Notes: generated from the letters alone by a model not told the origin. 58,864 nucleotides of DNA from Bryobacter sp. CoA8 C33 (GCA_019931185.1 JAINDK010000011.1:1-58864), one strand, 5' to 3'. Positions 27,187 to 37,145 are shown, numbered from the stretch's first letter. Numbers and translations: made by a program.

Positions 27187-28814
27187 GTTGCGATGGGCCC
27201 TTCTCCCGCCGAGAGGGCGGCGAGGATTTGTTCGCGGCGCTCGATGGCAGCCTGGAGGGCGGTGCTGGTGGCGACGGTGTAAAAAACGAGAGAAAGGAGG
27301 AAGGCGAAGCCGAGGGTGGCGAAGAAGGCGAGTTGGGAATCGAAGGCGTAGCGGGCGAGGTAGGCGAGGCCGATGGGGACGCCGAGGATGGGGTAGGCGA
27401 GAAGCATCCAGAACTGGAACTTGCTGGCGCCGCGGCTGCGCCAACTGCTTTGGGAATCGGCGGCGCGTGGGTAGTAGATACTGCCGAGATTGCCGAGGGC
27501 GGCGAAAAACATGGCGAGCACGAGAGTGACGGCGAAAGCCTCGGCAATGTTAGTCAGGCTGACGGGGAGGCGCAGAAGGAGGCAGGCGAGGGTGACGAGG
27601 GTGAGTTCGAGGAGGATGTAGACGCTGGCGGCGATGTTTTTGGCACGGAGGACGGTGGGCAGAAAGACGGGAGCGATGAAGTAGAGTTGGGCGGCGGAGC
27701 GGTCGAAGCCGAGGTTATTGAACAAGGAGACCTCACCGAGCATCATGACGGAGTAGACGCTGACCCAGGTGAGAAAATTCGATTCGAAGGCACTGCCGCC
27801 ACTGAAAACGCCGCCGCGAAAGATGAGCGGGAGCCAGACGACGAGGCCGAAGGTGAAGCCCATGAAGAAGACGAGGCGGAAGCGGGAACTGCGGGCGAGA
27901 TTACGCAATTCTTTTTCGAGGAGGGCGGCGAGGGGGTCGGAAAACAGAAAGCGGGGCCACGAGAAGAAGGCGTCTACCCAAGGGGAAGCGGAGGTGGTGC
28001 CGCCGTGGCCGGCGGCGGCGCGAGCGGCATCGATGTCGAAGTGCAGGCCACGATGGAACTGCCAACGGCCGAACCAGACGGCGGCGGCGAGGTAGAGCAG
28101 GATCAGGCCCAGATGGAGAACGAGATTTTTGCCGAGGACAAGCGAGGCGGTGACGCCCCAGGGAAAGAAGCGCTGGTCGATGGCGCTTAGAGTCTGGCGG
28201 AAAGAGGGGGGAAGTCCGATCAATACGAGCATTTGTGGGCTGACGAGAAGCAGAAGCAAGGAGAGGAGAGCGGCTACGCGGAGGCCTTTTCGCTCCATGA
28301 GGCGGGCGACCCAATCCTTGATGCCGGCCGAGAGGAAGAGGTTGAAGGCAATGAAGACAAGGATGAAGAAGGGGCCCCAGAAAGGAATCTCCGGATTGCC
28401 GAGGAGGCCGATGAAGGCGCCGGCGAGGAGGAGGAGGACTTCGATGCCTGTGGAAAAACGGAGCAGGACTTCAATGGTGAACAGTTCCCGTTCGGGGACG
28501 GGGTAGACGATGAGTTTGCGGGCGTCGAGGGACATGCCGGTGGAGGCCATGAAAACCGGCACGATCTGCCAGTAGAGGAAAGCGGCGAGAAAGCCGAAGG
28601 TGAGAACGAATTCAAACTGGTCGAATTCACTGGGCTTGATCCTGGGAAGCAAGAGGGCAAGGACCGCGCTGGCGCCTGCCAGCATGAGGTACCAAAGGGC
28701 CATGACGGCGGTACCGACCCAATAGCCGCCCATTTGGGGCTTACGGTAGAAATTGAGGATAGTGCGCCACTGGGCCCAGAGGATGGCGGCGGGGCGGGAG
28801 TCGATCAGAGCCAT
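27183..28814 (-). CDS. ABC-2-type transporter permease
   Basis: A 543 aa polytopic membrane protein with about a dozen hydrophobic segments, for example VGTAVMALWYLMLAGASAVLALLLP (about 33-57) and VAALLSLLLLLVSPQMLVLIGLP. The cytosolic N-terminus begins MALIDSRPAAILWAQWRTILNFYR, a pattern seen in ABC-2 permeases. It overlaps the ATP-binding subunit gene by 10 nt, so the two form a transporter. The substrate cannot be told from sequence; it is probably an exporter. Confidence 0.8.
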   Translation of the reverse strand: MALIDSRPAAILWAQWRTILNFYRKPQMGGYWVGTAVMALWYLMLAGASAVLALLLPRIKPSEFDQFEFVLTFGFLAAFLYWQIVPVFMASTGMSLDARKLIVYPVPERELFTIEVLLRFSTGIEVLLLLAGAFIGLLGNPEIPFWGPFFILVFIAFNLFLSAGIKDWVARLMERKGLRVAALLSLLLLLVSPQMLVLIGLPPSFRQTLSAIDQRFFPWGVTASLVLGKNLVLHLGLILLYLAAAVWFGRWQFHRGLHFDIDAARAAAGHGGTTSASPWVDAFFSWPRFLFSDPLAALLEKELRNLARSSRFRLVFFMGFTFGLVVWLPLIFRGGVFSGGSAFESNFLTWVSVYSVMMLGEVSLFNNLGFDRSAAQLYFIAPVFLPTVLRAKNIAASVYILLELTLVTLACLLLRLPVSLTNIAEAFAVTLVLAMFFAALGNLGSIYYPRAADSQSSWRSRGASKFQFWMLLAYPILGVPIGLAYLARYAFDSQLAFFATLGFAFLLSLVFYTVATSTALQAAIERREQILAALSAGEGPIAT

Positions 28815-29572
28815 GAGAGGTCCGCCGCGGTTCGGTTTTGCTCGCCGACAGTTTTAACGAAGAGGTCCTCGAGGGTAGAGCTATCGCTGCTTTGGCGGAG
28901 TTCGTCGAGGGTGCCTTCGGCGACGAGGCGGCCTTCGTGGATGATGGCGATGCGGTCGCAGAGGCGTTCGACGACTTCGAGAACGTGGGAGGTGAGAAAG
29001 ATGGTGGCGCCGCCCTTGACGAGATCGAGGAGGAGTTCTTTCATGAGGCGGGCGCCGACGGCATCGACGCCTTCGAAGGGTTCATCCATGAGAAAGAGTT
29101 GGGGACGGTGGATGAGTGCAGCGGCCATGGCGACGCGTTTACGCATGCCTTTGGAGTATTCCGAGATGAGCTTGCGACCGGCGTTGGTGAGTTCAAAGAA
29201 ATTGATGAGTTCCAGGGAGCGTTCGAGGGCCACGGGGCGGGGGAGGCCGTAAAGGCGGCCGACAAATTGGAGGTATTCCGGGCCGGTGAGGTTATCGAAG
29301 AGGAGAGTTTCATCGGGGACGAGGCCGATGCGTTGGCGGGCGCGGAGGCCAGCTTCTGGTTGGTTGGGGTCGATGGGCTCGCCGAGGAGGAACATTTCGC
29401 CGGAGGTAGGCTGAGCTACCCCCATGAGCATTTTGATAGTAGTGGTTTTGCCGGCCCCATTTGGACCGAGAAAGCCATAAAAGCAGCCCTGCGGCACAGA
29501 AAGGCTGAGACTATCGACGGCAGCTTTTGGGCCGTAGCACTTACGGAGTTGTCTGGTTTCTATGGCTAGCAC
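28805..29572 (-). CDS. ABC transporter ATP-binding protein
   Basis: A 255 aa ABC ATPase. Walker A is LGPNGAGKTTTIKML (about 35-49). The Q-loop follows, then the signature YSKGMRKRVAMAAAL (about 139), with Met-Arg replacing the usual Gly-Gln after SKG. Walker B is LFLMDEPFEGVD, and the switch His lies in FLTSHVLEVVERL. The apparent start is GTG (29572-29570). It pairs with the permease encoded immediately downstream and belongs to the drug/polysaccharide exporter-type subfamily. Confidence 0.93.
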   Translation of the reverse strand: MLAIETRQLRKCYGPKAAVDSLSLSVPQGCFYGFLGPNGAGKTTTIKMLMGVAQPTSGEMFLLGEPIDPNQPEAGLRARQRIGLVPDETLLFDNLTGPEYLQFVGRLYGLPRPVALERSLELINFFELTNAGRKLISEYSKGMRKRVAMAAALIHRPQLFLMDEPFEGVDAVGARLMKELLLDLVKGGATIFLTSHVLEVVERLCDRIAIIHEGRLVAEGTLDELRQSSDSSTLEDLFVKTVGEQNRTAADLSWL

Positions 29573-29631
29573 TTTTTTAGTATCTCTCTCAAATTAGACG
29601 TTGGCGAGACGATATGAGGAGGGGGGAGACA

Positions 29632-30576
29632 ATGCCGCTAGCCGAAAGGGAAGTAGGTACGATGATGGCGCCCGCTACCATGGTCATGAACATAGAGAAC
29701 CGGCAGGTACTGCACCGGCAAAAAGTGCAGCGGGTTTTGAACAACTTGCCACCGTTTTCGATTATATTGAACCGATTGATAGGCAGCTTATCGAGTGAGA
29801 ATGTGCGGTTCTCCGATCTGGCGAGTCTGATCGAGAAAGATACGGTTTTGAGTGGACATGTATTGCGGCTGGTGAACAGTGCAGCAATGGCGCGGCGGAG
29901 CCGGATCAATTCGATCGGCCACGCGGTGAGTGTATTGGGACTGGTACGGCTGCGGAATTTTTTGTTAAGTTTGTCGATCGCGCGGCTCTGGCAGAGCACG
30001 AGGACTGTTTCGCCATGGTCAATGGCACAATTCAACCTGCATGGGGCCGCCGTGGCGTTGCTTTCAGATCTGCTGGCACAGAACTGCCATTGCCATTATC
30101 CGGAAGGCGCATTTCTGGCGGGCTTGTTGCACGACTATGGGAAGTTGCTGATAGCCGCGGCGCTACCGGAGCAATTCGTAGAGATCCAGCGGCAGTTGGG
30201 CGAAGGCCACTTGACGCTGATCGAACTTGAGCACGAGTTAACGGGATTCACGCACCCGGAATTGTCAGCAATGACATTGAGAGCCTGGAGCTTGCCGGAG
30301 GATATTGTGAGGGGCGTCGAATACCACCACATTCCGGATGCAGAAGAGCAGACGCTACTGGAGCCGGTTGGGGGGATGCTACTTGGCCGGATTGTATTCA
30401 CGGCGGACGCGGTGGCCCACCAAATGGGTTTGCACGTTACGAATGCGGAAGGCAGCTTGGAAGTTCGCCGGGAACAGGCAATCGGCACTCTCGAAGCTCT
30501 CGGCTTCGCGGGTAAAGCGAACATGATCCTGGAAAGCTTCGAATCCGAGTTCGAAGCCATCCGAAAATTCTTCTAG
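29632..30576 (+). CDS. HDOD-domain signalling protein
   Basis: The start is set at the ATG at 29632, which has a strong AGGAGGGGGGAG ribosome-binding site at 29617-29628. The upstream in-frame ATG at 29614 lies before that site. The protein has 314 aa. The HDOD core shows LPPFSIILNRLIGSLSSENV (about 40-60), DTVLSGHVLRLVNSAA, the INSIGHAVSVLGLVRLRNFLL helix, and the remnant HD motif LLHDYGKLL. HDOD proteins are usually catalytically inactive HD relatives in two-component, c-di-GMP or motility signalling. It is divergent from the ABC gene. Confidence 0.85.
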   Translation: MPLAEREVGTMMAPATMVMNIENRQVLHRQKVQRVLNNLPPFSIILNRLIGSLSSENVRFSDLASLIEKDTVLSGHVLRLVNSAAMARRSRINSIGHAVSVLGLVRLRNFLLSLSIARLWQSTRTVSPWSMAQFNLHGAAVALLSDLLAQNCHCHYPEGAFLAGLLHDYGKLLIAAALPEQFVEIQRQLGEGHLTLIELEHELTGFTHPELSAMTLRAWSLPEDIVRGVEYHHIPDAEEQTLLEPVGGMLLGRIVFTADAVAHQMGLHVTNAEGSLEVRREQAIGTLEALGFAGKANMILESFESEFEAIRKFF

Positions 30577-33500
30577 TTTTTCCGTGGGGCGGGGCTGTTC
30601 TGGCGGCTAAGGCGGCGGAAGTAGTCGGCAACTTGTTCGGCATAGCCACTGGGTACGCGGTCGGGAGTAGCAGAGCGGGCCTGACCTTCCCCTTGCTTGT
30701 CTTCGAGATCTCGACGTAGCTTCAATTCCAGTTGCTCAAGCACGGGGAGCAATTGTGCCCGCATCTGTTCCACGAGAGCTGGGTTGCCTTTGAATTTATT
30801 GGGATCGAGGGAGGCCATCTCGCGGAGGAGTTTTTGGATTTCGGCCTGGTCAGCGGGGTTGGAGCCGAGCCGGCCGCGCATGGATTCGAGATCGCGGAGA
30901 CTTTGGGAGAAATTGCGCTCGACGCTGCGGACTTCCGGGGCGATGGGGAGGTTGGGTTGATATTGGCCCGAGTTGATGGCGCCGCCGTCACGGAAGGGGC
31001 TATTGGCGCCGCCGCCGCGCTGTTCACTGGGGGAGCCTTGCTGGCCTTGCTGACCCTGTTGGCCTTGCTGGCCCTGTTGCCGGCCCTGTTGCTGGCCCTG
31101 TTGCTGGCCCTGTTGCTGGCCCTGTTGCTGGCCCTGTTGCTGGCCGGGTTGCTGGCCGGGTTGTTGGCCGGCTTGTTGGCCGGCTTGCCGGCCGGGTTGT
31201 TGGCCGGGTTGTTGGCCGGGTTGTTGCTGCTGGCGGGTGAATTCAGCGACTTGCTGGCGGAGTTGCTCCACCTGGGCGAGGGCGCGTTCGGTGGGATCCT
31301 TCTGGTTGCCGCCGGGACCGGCGAGACGCTCGGCCTCCTTGACCTTATCGCGGAGGGAATCGAGGGCGCGGGTGATGTCGCGCTCCCGGCCCGACATGTA
31401 CTGCCCGTAGCCGCGGCGGATGTACTCGCTCATCATCTTCATCTTGAGATTAAGATCTTCTTTTTGAGCGTCGCCGAGGCCTTCCTGGAGCTTGGCGGAA
31501 GCGCTGCGCTGGCTCGAGCGCAGCTGGCGGGCGGCGTCCTGGAGGTCTTTTTCGAGGCGCTGGTATTCTTCCATGAGCCGGGCTTTCTCGTCGGCGAGGC
31601 GGGAGGCGGTTTGGGGATCCTGGCCTTCGCGGAAGGAATCGGAGCGGGCGCCAGGATTGCGGTTGTCGCCCTGGCCGTAGGTATTGCGCATCTTGTTTTC
31701 GAATTCGCGCTGCTTGCGGGCCATTTCCTCGGAGCGGCGGGAGAGATCGCCGAGTTGCTGCTCGCGGCCTTGTTTTTCGAGGTCACGGAGTAGGTTTTTG
31801 GCTTCGTTCAGCCGTTCGGCGGCGCGGCGGGTTTCGCTTTCGCTTTGCTGGCCTTGTTGCTGGTTGGAGGTAGCGCGGCGCATGTCGTTGGTGGCCTCTT
31901 TGAGCTGCTCCATGGCCTTGTCGACGCGGGGGTCGCGATTGAGGCGATTCTGCTGGCGGGTCTGCTGGCCGGAGGAGCCGGAGGAGGAAGCCGACTGGCC
32001 TTGGCTGCTGCTCTGGCCGTTGCTTTGCTGGCCCTGCTGTTGCTGTTGCTGTTGCTGTTGTTGTTGCTGGTTGCGCTGGAGGCGCTCGAGTTCCTGTTGG
32101 AGTTTTTCCGCTTCGCGGCGGAGCATTTCCTGCTGCCAGCGCTGTTCACTGGTTTGTTGATTCTGGCGCGAAGCATTGGCCAGTTCCTGCTGGCGGCGGG
32201 CGAGTTCTTCGAGCTTGCGCATGGCCTCGTCGACTTCTTTTTGGCGTTGCTCGACGCTCATCTGCTGGCCGGTTTCGTATTGGTTCTTTTCGGTGTCGAG
32301 CTCGAGATCGAGAAGGCTTTCGAGGTCGCGCTGCGCGCCACCCCCTCCGCCGCCGCCCTGTTGGCCCATGGCGACCTCAATTTCCTTGCGGCGGGCTTCG
32401 GCGCGCTGGAGGTACTGGAGAGCTTTTTGCTCGTGGGGGAGGGCGTCCTTGAATTTTTGCCCACGCAGCGCCTCGACGGCGGGGCCCATGGCAGTGGCGG
32501 CTTCGGTCATGTCCTTAGCCATGGCTTCGATGGCCTCGTTCTGGCCGGCGAGTTGGCGGGCGCGGATACGCGAGACGAAAGTTTGGGCCTGGAGCTTCAG
32601 TTTTTCCTGAGTCTCGGCGAGGAAGCGGGCGTTCTCTTTTTGCTCGGCGGGGGGGACCTTGCCTTTTTCCTGCTGGAAGGTAGCGCTAATGATCTCCTTT
32701 TGGCGCTGAACGATGTTGCCATCCTGCTGGTCGCCGGCCATGCCGCCGCCACCCATCTGCTGGCTCTGGCGGAATTCGCGCTCAAACGGCTGCGCCTCGA
32801 GGAAGAAGACATCGGTTGAAGCTTCGCTTTTGGCATCGCGGGCCTTGGCATGGAACATGACATTGTCGCCGGGGCTGAGCTTGAAATCCTCGAGGGCGAG
32901 CAGGTGGGAGGCTTCGGCGGACTTCGCGCCGCGCTTGACCGGGAGGTTGACAGTTTGCTCGGGGCCGCCGTTGACAGAGTAAAACAGGGTGAGTGAAGTC
33001 AAGCCGAAGTCATCGGTGGCGTCAATGTTGAAGGCAACTTCCTCGATGGGGCTGACCTTGGCGTCGCGCCCGGGCCGGGAGATGCGGATCTCGGGAGGCC
33101 CTTCCTTGAGGGCTTCGATAAAGAAATCGTCGCTGAGGCGGATGGTTTTGCCGGCCTCGCGCATGGCGAGATGGAAGGCGCCGTCGCGCTCGATGCGGAC
33201 GGTGACGAGATGGCGGGTGGGAGAGGGGCTGGTGACAGGAATGAGGGCGCCGGAATCAAGGACCAGCACGGGGGTGTCGAGCGGCTTATCGGTTTCGATT
33301 TCGAGGTAAGCGAGGGTGCCGGTGACAGCGCGGAGATCGCCGCCGGGATTTTCAACCTCATCGGGCATGCCGGACCAGGCGGGGAACTTGTAAGTGGTTT
33401 TCAGGCTCTTGATGGCGGGCAGGTCGACGGCGGACAAGGTGAACTGGCGGCTCTTGAGGCTGCCGGCGACGACATAGTAATCGACACTGTCGGCGAGGCC

Positions 33501-34241
33501 GGCAAAGAGAAAGTTCCACTCATTGACGGCGCCATTGACGGGCATCATGGGGACTTCTTCCCACTTCTGGGCCTGGTGGAAGCGGGCAAAGATGCGGACG
33601 GAGGAAGGATTGATGCCGGTGAGGCGGGCGGTGATCAACTGATCGGCGCGGCGGCGGACTTTGACCGAGCCGGGCTCGACCTTGAGATCGCGGTGGAAGA
33701 CGCTATCGGTCTTGGGAATGCCGCCCCAAAGCAAGGCGCTGCCCTGGCCGATCCAGCCGGGGGCAGCGAGGATCAACCAGGCGAGGAGGGCGGTGCTGAG
33801 CGCGGCGGCGCCACCGAAGCCGGCGAGCCAACTGGTGCGGACGAGTTGGGCTGGCTCAACGGTGCGGGCTTGTTCCCAGGCTTGTTCGGCGACGAGGGCG
33901 ACCATGGGGTTGGTGGGGTCGTGATTTTCAAGGCAGGTGATGAGGCGCTGGTCGAGGCCGGGCAGGGAGCCTTCGATACGTTGGGCGGCGCGGCGGCGGT
34001 TGATGAGCAGGGCGGGGATGAAGATGCCGAAGGTGAGGGCGAGGGCGATGCTGAGGAAGAGGAGGGCGCGGGACCAGTTCCAGTGCTCGGGCTGGATGTC
34101 AAAGCGGTAGTTGATGGCAACGAGAAGAACGGTCATCAGCAGGGCCACGGCGGCGGCGATGGCGGCGCCCTTGAGCAGGGTTCCGGCGAGAAGCCGGCGC
34201 TTGACGCGTTCGAGATATCGATTCAGATATTCAAAAGCCAT
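30573..34241 (-). CDS. DUF4175-type large membrane protein, Gln-rich, of the MoxR/VWA operon
   Basis: From the ATG at 34241 (AAGGAG about 8 nt upstream) the product is 1222 aa. Two hydrophobic N-terminal segments (about 22-43 and 60-80) and a third near 170 anchor it. The middle (about 180-520) looks like beta-rich periplasmic domains. The rest is a very long Glu/Gln/Arg-rich coiled coil typical of DUF4175-like proteins. Two low-complexity Gln tracts interrupt it. The function is unknown; operon context points to envelope integrity together with MoxR, DUF58 and VWA proteins. It is the last gene of the operon, and its stop overlaps that of HDOD. Confidence 0.75.
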   Translation of the reverse strand: MAFEYLNRYLERVKRRLLAGTLLKGAAIAAAVALLMTVLLVAINYRFDIQPEHWNWSRALLFLSIALALTFGIFIPALLINRRRAAQRIEGSLPGLDQRLITCLENHDPTNPMVALVAEQAWEQARTVEPAQLVRTSWLAGFGGAAALSTALLAWLILAAPGWIGQGSALLWGGIPKTDSVFHRDLKVEPGSVKVRRRADQLITARLTGINPSSVRIFARFHQAQKWEEVPMMPVNGAVNEWNFLFAGLADSVDYYVVAGSLKSRQFTLSAVDLPAIKSLKTTYKFPAWSGMPDEVENPGGDLRAVTGTLAYLEIETDKPLDTPVLVLDSGALIPVTSPSPTRHLVTVRIERDGAFHLAMREAGKTIRLSDDFFIEALKEGPPEIRISRPGRDAKVSPIEEVAFNIDATDDFGLTSLTLFYSVNGGPEQTVNLPVKRGAKSAEASHLLALEDFKLSPGDNVMFHAKARDAKSEASTDVFFLEAQPFEREFRQSQQMGGGGMAGDQQDGNIVQRQKEIISATFQQEKGKVPPAEQKENARFLAETQEKLKLQAQTFVSRIRARQLAGQNEAIEAMAKDMTEAATAMGPAVEALRGQKFKDALPHEQKALQYLQRAEARRKEIEVAMGQQGGGGGGGAQRDLESLLDLELDTEKNQYETGQQMSVEQRQKEVDEAMRKLEELARRQQELANASRQNQQTSEQRWQQEMLRREAEKLQQELERLQRNQQQQQQQQQQQQGQQSNGQSSSQGQSASSSGSSGQQTRQQNRLNRDPRVDKAMEQLKEATNDMRRATSNQQQGQQSESETRRAAERLNEAKNLLRDLEKQGREQQLGDLSRRSEEMARKQREFENKMRNTYGQGDNRNPGARSDSFREGQDPQTASRLADEKARLMEEYQRLEKDLQDAARQLRSSQRSASAKLQEGLGDAQKEDLNLKMKMMSEYIRRGYGQYMSGRERDITRALDSLRDKVKEAERLAGPGGNQKDPTERALAQVEQLRQQVAEFTRQQQQPGQQPGQQPGRQAGQQAGQQPGQQPGQQQGQQQGQQQGQQQGQQQGRQQGQQGQQGQQGQQGSPSEQRGGGANSPFRDGGAINSGQYQPNLPIAPEVRSVERNFSQSLRDLESMRGRLGSNPADQAEIQKLLREMASLDPNKFKGNPALVEQMRAQLLPVLEQLELKLRRDLEDKQGEGQARSATPDRVPSGYAEQVADYFRRLSRQNSPAPRKN
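31036..31236. repeat. Tandem PGQQ/QQG-coding repeat in the DUF4175-like gene
   Basis: Imperfect 12-nt units (minus-strand sense CAGCAACAGGGC and CAGCAACCCGGC variants) are repeated about 15 times. They encode runs of QQQG and QQPG plus a terminal QQG series. A second Gln tract of about 12 Gln codons lies near 32035-32075. Such arrays are prone to slippage, and their length probably varies between strains. The protein segment would be extended and hydrophilic. Confidence 0.8.
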
Positions 34242-34252
34242 TAGGGTACTCC

Positions 34253-36253
34253 TTACGCTTTGACTTGCAAGTAACGGGCCGAAACCAAAGTTTCCGCTAA
34301 AAGAACGAGGAAAGCCAGCAGGGCGGCCCACCACCAATAACTTTGGGGATCGGGGGCGGGGGAATCGGTGGATGGGGTGGGGCCGGAGGCGGGGGTAGGG
34401 CTACCGGATTTCTCCCAGAGTTCGAGATTTTCGCGGCCGGCGGGATCGAGAACGCTTTCGCGGCGGTCGACATTGACGGCGATCAGTTCCTGGCGGTCGT
34501 TTTCGCGGCGGACATCATAGAAACCGGCCTCGAGAAGGCGCAGGGTGCTGGCGGTGGCGGCTTCCTTGAGGCTCAAGGCACGCTCGCCGCGGGGGCCGAT
34601 GACCTCGACGGAGGAGGCGCGCTTCTGGTCGGAGCGGAGGTCGAGGTAGGAATCGACGACAAAGCTCGAGGAGCGGTCTTCGACGCGGCCGAGATAGGCG
34701 GCGGTCTGCTCGATGAGGGGAACGAAGCTGGGCTTGACGGGGAGGTCGTTGCCGGCATTATCGAAAGCGGAGGTGAAGACGAGAATGCGGCCCTCGCCGA
34801 TTTTTTTCTCGACCAGGAGGGGACTGCCGTCTTCGAGGCGGGCGGCCACAAGAGCATCCGGGCCGGGGTCGGCGGCGACGTATTGAAAGAAGCGGACCCC
34901 ATCGAGGCGGCCAGCGCGGCGGAGGCTGGGATAGGTTGGGTCGACGTTGGCCGGGGAGAAGAAGCGCTGCGTACCGCGGGAGGCGACGCGCGAGCCGTTA
35001 ACGGGGAAGCCGGCGACGGGGATGGCCGGGAGGGCGCCGGTCTGGGGCCCGGCGGCGAGCAGGATCGCGCCGCCACCTTCGACGTAGGACTTCAGAGCGC
35101 TTTCGCTGCCCTTGGTGTTGATGCCAGGGTCATGGAGGATGACGAAGGCATAGTTGGAGAGCCGGGCGTTGGCGGCCGCACCAGGGCTCATCTCCTCGAC
35201 GGTGAAAAAGCTTTCCGCGCCGGCCTCGAGAGCGGCCTTGAGATAGAGGCCGGCGCGGGAGCCGCGTTGTTCGTCGATGAGAAGGACTTTGCGGGGATCG
35301 GAGCGTTCGACGGCAAACAGGAAGCGGTTATCGCCCGGCAGGGCATCGGCGTCGGTGATCTCCACCTCACCGCGCAGCCAGCCATAGGGCCCGTCGAGGC
35401 CAGTGAATTCGGCGCTGGCGCGGCCGTTCTCGGGGACATCGACGGTGAGGGTCTTGAGCGTTTTGCCGTTGACTTTGAGGGCGACGGTTTTGCGGGCGGC
35501 CGGGGCGTTGAAGGCGGCGATCGTGGCATGAATCCTGGCCTTGGCGGGATCGCTGACGGTGCGGGGAGCATTGACGGCTTCGACGGTATAGTTCGGGAGC
35601 TTGCGGCCGATGTCGATGACTTTCAATTGGGTACCGGGCTCAAGGCCGAGGTCTCCGAAGCTGGGGGGCAAGGCCGAGCGCTGGGCATCGGTGATGAAGG
35701 TGACCCGCAGGGGACGACCCTGGGAGCGGGCGGTGTCGCGCAGGGCGCGGGCCAACTCGGCGAAGCTCGATTTTTCGTCGGAAGGACCAATGGAGGAGAT
35801 GGCGGCGGTCCACTCGGTGCGGTCGGTTGAGTTTTGGGTCAGGTAGCTGACATGACTGCCGAAGCTCCAGATCTGGGCCGTGGCGGCGGAGGGGAGGGCG
35901 GAATTGGCCGCGCGGCGGGCGGCGTCGAGGCGGTCGCCTTCGCGCATGGAAAAAGAATTGTCGACGACGACGATGTGCAATGTGTTGGCGGCGTTGAGCA
36001 GGGCCGGGGGCTTGCGGAGAAAAGGCTGGGCGAAGGCCAGAGCGATGAACAGGACAATCAGCAGGCGCAGAGCCATGAGCAGGCGGTACTTGATACGGCG
36101 CTGGTAGGTGGTGGATTCCGTGCGGCGCTCGAGCAGCATGGTGGAGGCGAATTCGACCGGATCCTGTTTGTGCTGCTGGAGGAGGTGGAGCCAGACGGGC
36201 AGCATGGCGCCCACGGCGCCGGCAAGCAACCACCAGGGAGAGAGCAGCCCCAT
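34253..36253 (-). CDS. BatA-type membrane VWA protein
   Basis: The start is the ATG at 36253, with GGAAGGA about 10 nt upstream. The frame extends another 17 codons upstream without support. The 666 aa product opens with the BatA N-terminal pattern MGLLSPWWLLAG...PVWLHLLQQHK (about 1-30) and a second membrane helix near 58-78. A VWA domain follows, with the MIDAS motif VVDNSFSMRE (about 91-100). Long beta-rich domains extend to about 600, and a C-terminal helix (YWWWAALLAFLVLLAETLV) ends the protein. Such proteins act in the envelope with MoxR ATPases. Confidence 0.85.
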   Translation of the reverse strand: MGLLSPWWLLAGAVGAMLPVWLHLLQQHKQDPVEFASTMLLERRTESTTYQRRIKYRLLMALRLLIVLFIALAFAQPFLRKPPALLNAANTLHIVVVDNSFSMREGDRLDAARRAANSALPSAATAQIWSFGSHVSYLTQNSTDRTEWTAAISSIGPSDEKSSFAELARALRDTARSQGRPLRVTFITDAQRSALPPSFGDLGLEPGTQLKVIDIGRKLPNYTVEAVNAPRTVSDPAKARIHATIAAFNAPAARKTVALKVNGKTLKTLTVDVPENGRASAEFTGLDGPYGWLRGEVEITDADALPGDNRFLFAVERSDPRKVLLIDEQRGSRAGLYLKAALEAGAESFFTVEEMSPGAAANARLSNYAFVILHDPGINTKGSESALKSYVEGGGAILLAAGPQTGALPAIPVAGFPVNGSRVASRGTQRFFSPANVDPTYPSLRRAGRLDGVRFFQYVAADPGPDALVAARLEDGSPLLVEKKIGEGRILVFTSAFDNAGNDLPVKPSFVPLIEQTAAYLGRVEDRSSSFVVDSYLDLRSDQKRASSVEVIGPRGERALSLKEAATASTLRLLEAGFYDVRRENDRQELIAVNVDRRESVLDPAGRENLELWEKSGSPTPASGPTPSTDSPAPDPQSYWWWAALLAFLVLLAETLVSARYLQVKA

Positions 36254-36257
36254 TGGC

Positions 36258-37142
36258 TTACATCCTTCCTTTGCGGGCGGCGAGGTATTCGCGCAGACCG
36301 GCATCGAGGGGTTTGTCGGTGGGCAGCAGGAAATAATCCATGCCAGCGCCCTGGGCGCGGGAGCGAAGGTCTTCGATGTGCTGCTCGATGCGCAGGCGGT
36401 AATCGGTGCGCAGATACTCGGGGGTGACCTCGACGGCCTCGCCGCTTTCGAGGTCGATCATGGTGGAAGGGGTGGCGAGGCGGGGCTCGAGTTCCTGGCG
36501 GTCGAGGATGTGGAAGAGCACGACCTCGTTCTTCTTCCAGCGCAGGGGAGCGATGGTGTTGATGACGGTTTCGGGATCGGCATAAAAGTCAGAGACGACA
36601 ATGACGAGCCCCCGCTGGCGAATGAATTCGAGGAATTGGGTGAAGGGCTTGGCGAAGTTGGTGTGGGCGCCGGGGGAGGCACTTTCAATGGCATGCAGCA
36701 ATTTCCGCAGATGGCCGACGCGGCTCGAGGGGGGAATGAACTGGCGGACCTCGTCATCGAAGAGGATGAGGCCGGCGGCGTCGCGCTGTTGCACGGCGAG
36801 GTAGACAAGGCTTGAGACGAGGTAGCGGGAGTAGTCGAGCTTATTCGGTTTGGCGCCGTAGCTCATCGACCGGGACAGGTCGAGCAGGACGGTGACCTTG
36901 GTGTTCGTCTCGCCGCGGTAGCGCTTGAGGTAGGCGCGCTCGGTACGGGCGAAGACGTTCCAGTCGACATGGCGGAGGTCGTCGCCGGGGGAATACATGC
37001 GGTATTCGGCGAATTCCTGGCTAAAGCCGAAGTCGGGGGAGCGGTGCAGCCCATTGACGAAGCCCTGCACGACGGTCTTGGCCACGAGGTCGAGACCGGA
37101 GATTGAGGCGAGGATGCGCGGGTCGAGAAAGTTCTGTTGCAA
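36258..37142 (-). CDS. DUF58 protein with VWA-like MIDAS
   Basis: A 294 aa protein of the DUF58 family, the usual partner of MoxR ATPases. It has the family signature YSPGDDLRHVDWNVFART with a following YRGETNTKV segment, and then the MIDAS sequence VLLDLSRSMSYG (about 86-97). It lacks membrane segments and is probably cytoplasmic. It lies 4 nt upstream of the BatA-like gene and 3 nt downstream of moxR. The biochemical role is unknown. In other MoxR systems such proteins bind metal and act as adaptors. Confidence 0.9.
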   Translation of the reverse strand: MQQNFLDPRILASISGLDLVAKTVVQGFVNGLHRSPDFGFSQEFAEYRMYSPGDDLRHVDWNVFARTERAYLKRYRGETNTKVTVLLDLSRSMSYGAKPNKLDYSRYLVSSLVYLAVQQRDAAGLILFDDEVRQFIPPSSRVGHLRKLLHAIESASPGAHTNFAKPFTQFLEFIRQRGLVIVVSDFYADPETVINTIAPLRWKKNEVVLFHILDRQELEPRLATPSTMIDLESGEAVEVTPEYLRTDYRLRIEQHIEDLRSRAQGAGMDYFLLPTDKPLDAGLREYLAARKGRM

Positions 37143-37145
37143 CCA

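Noticed and set aside
30732-32819. Leu-rich plus-strand frames that look like membrane proteins
   Set aside because: They are the complement of Gln/Glu-rich coding sequence, where CAG/CTG repeats read as Leu runs; no ribosome-binding site.
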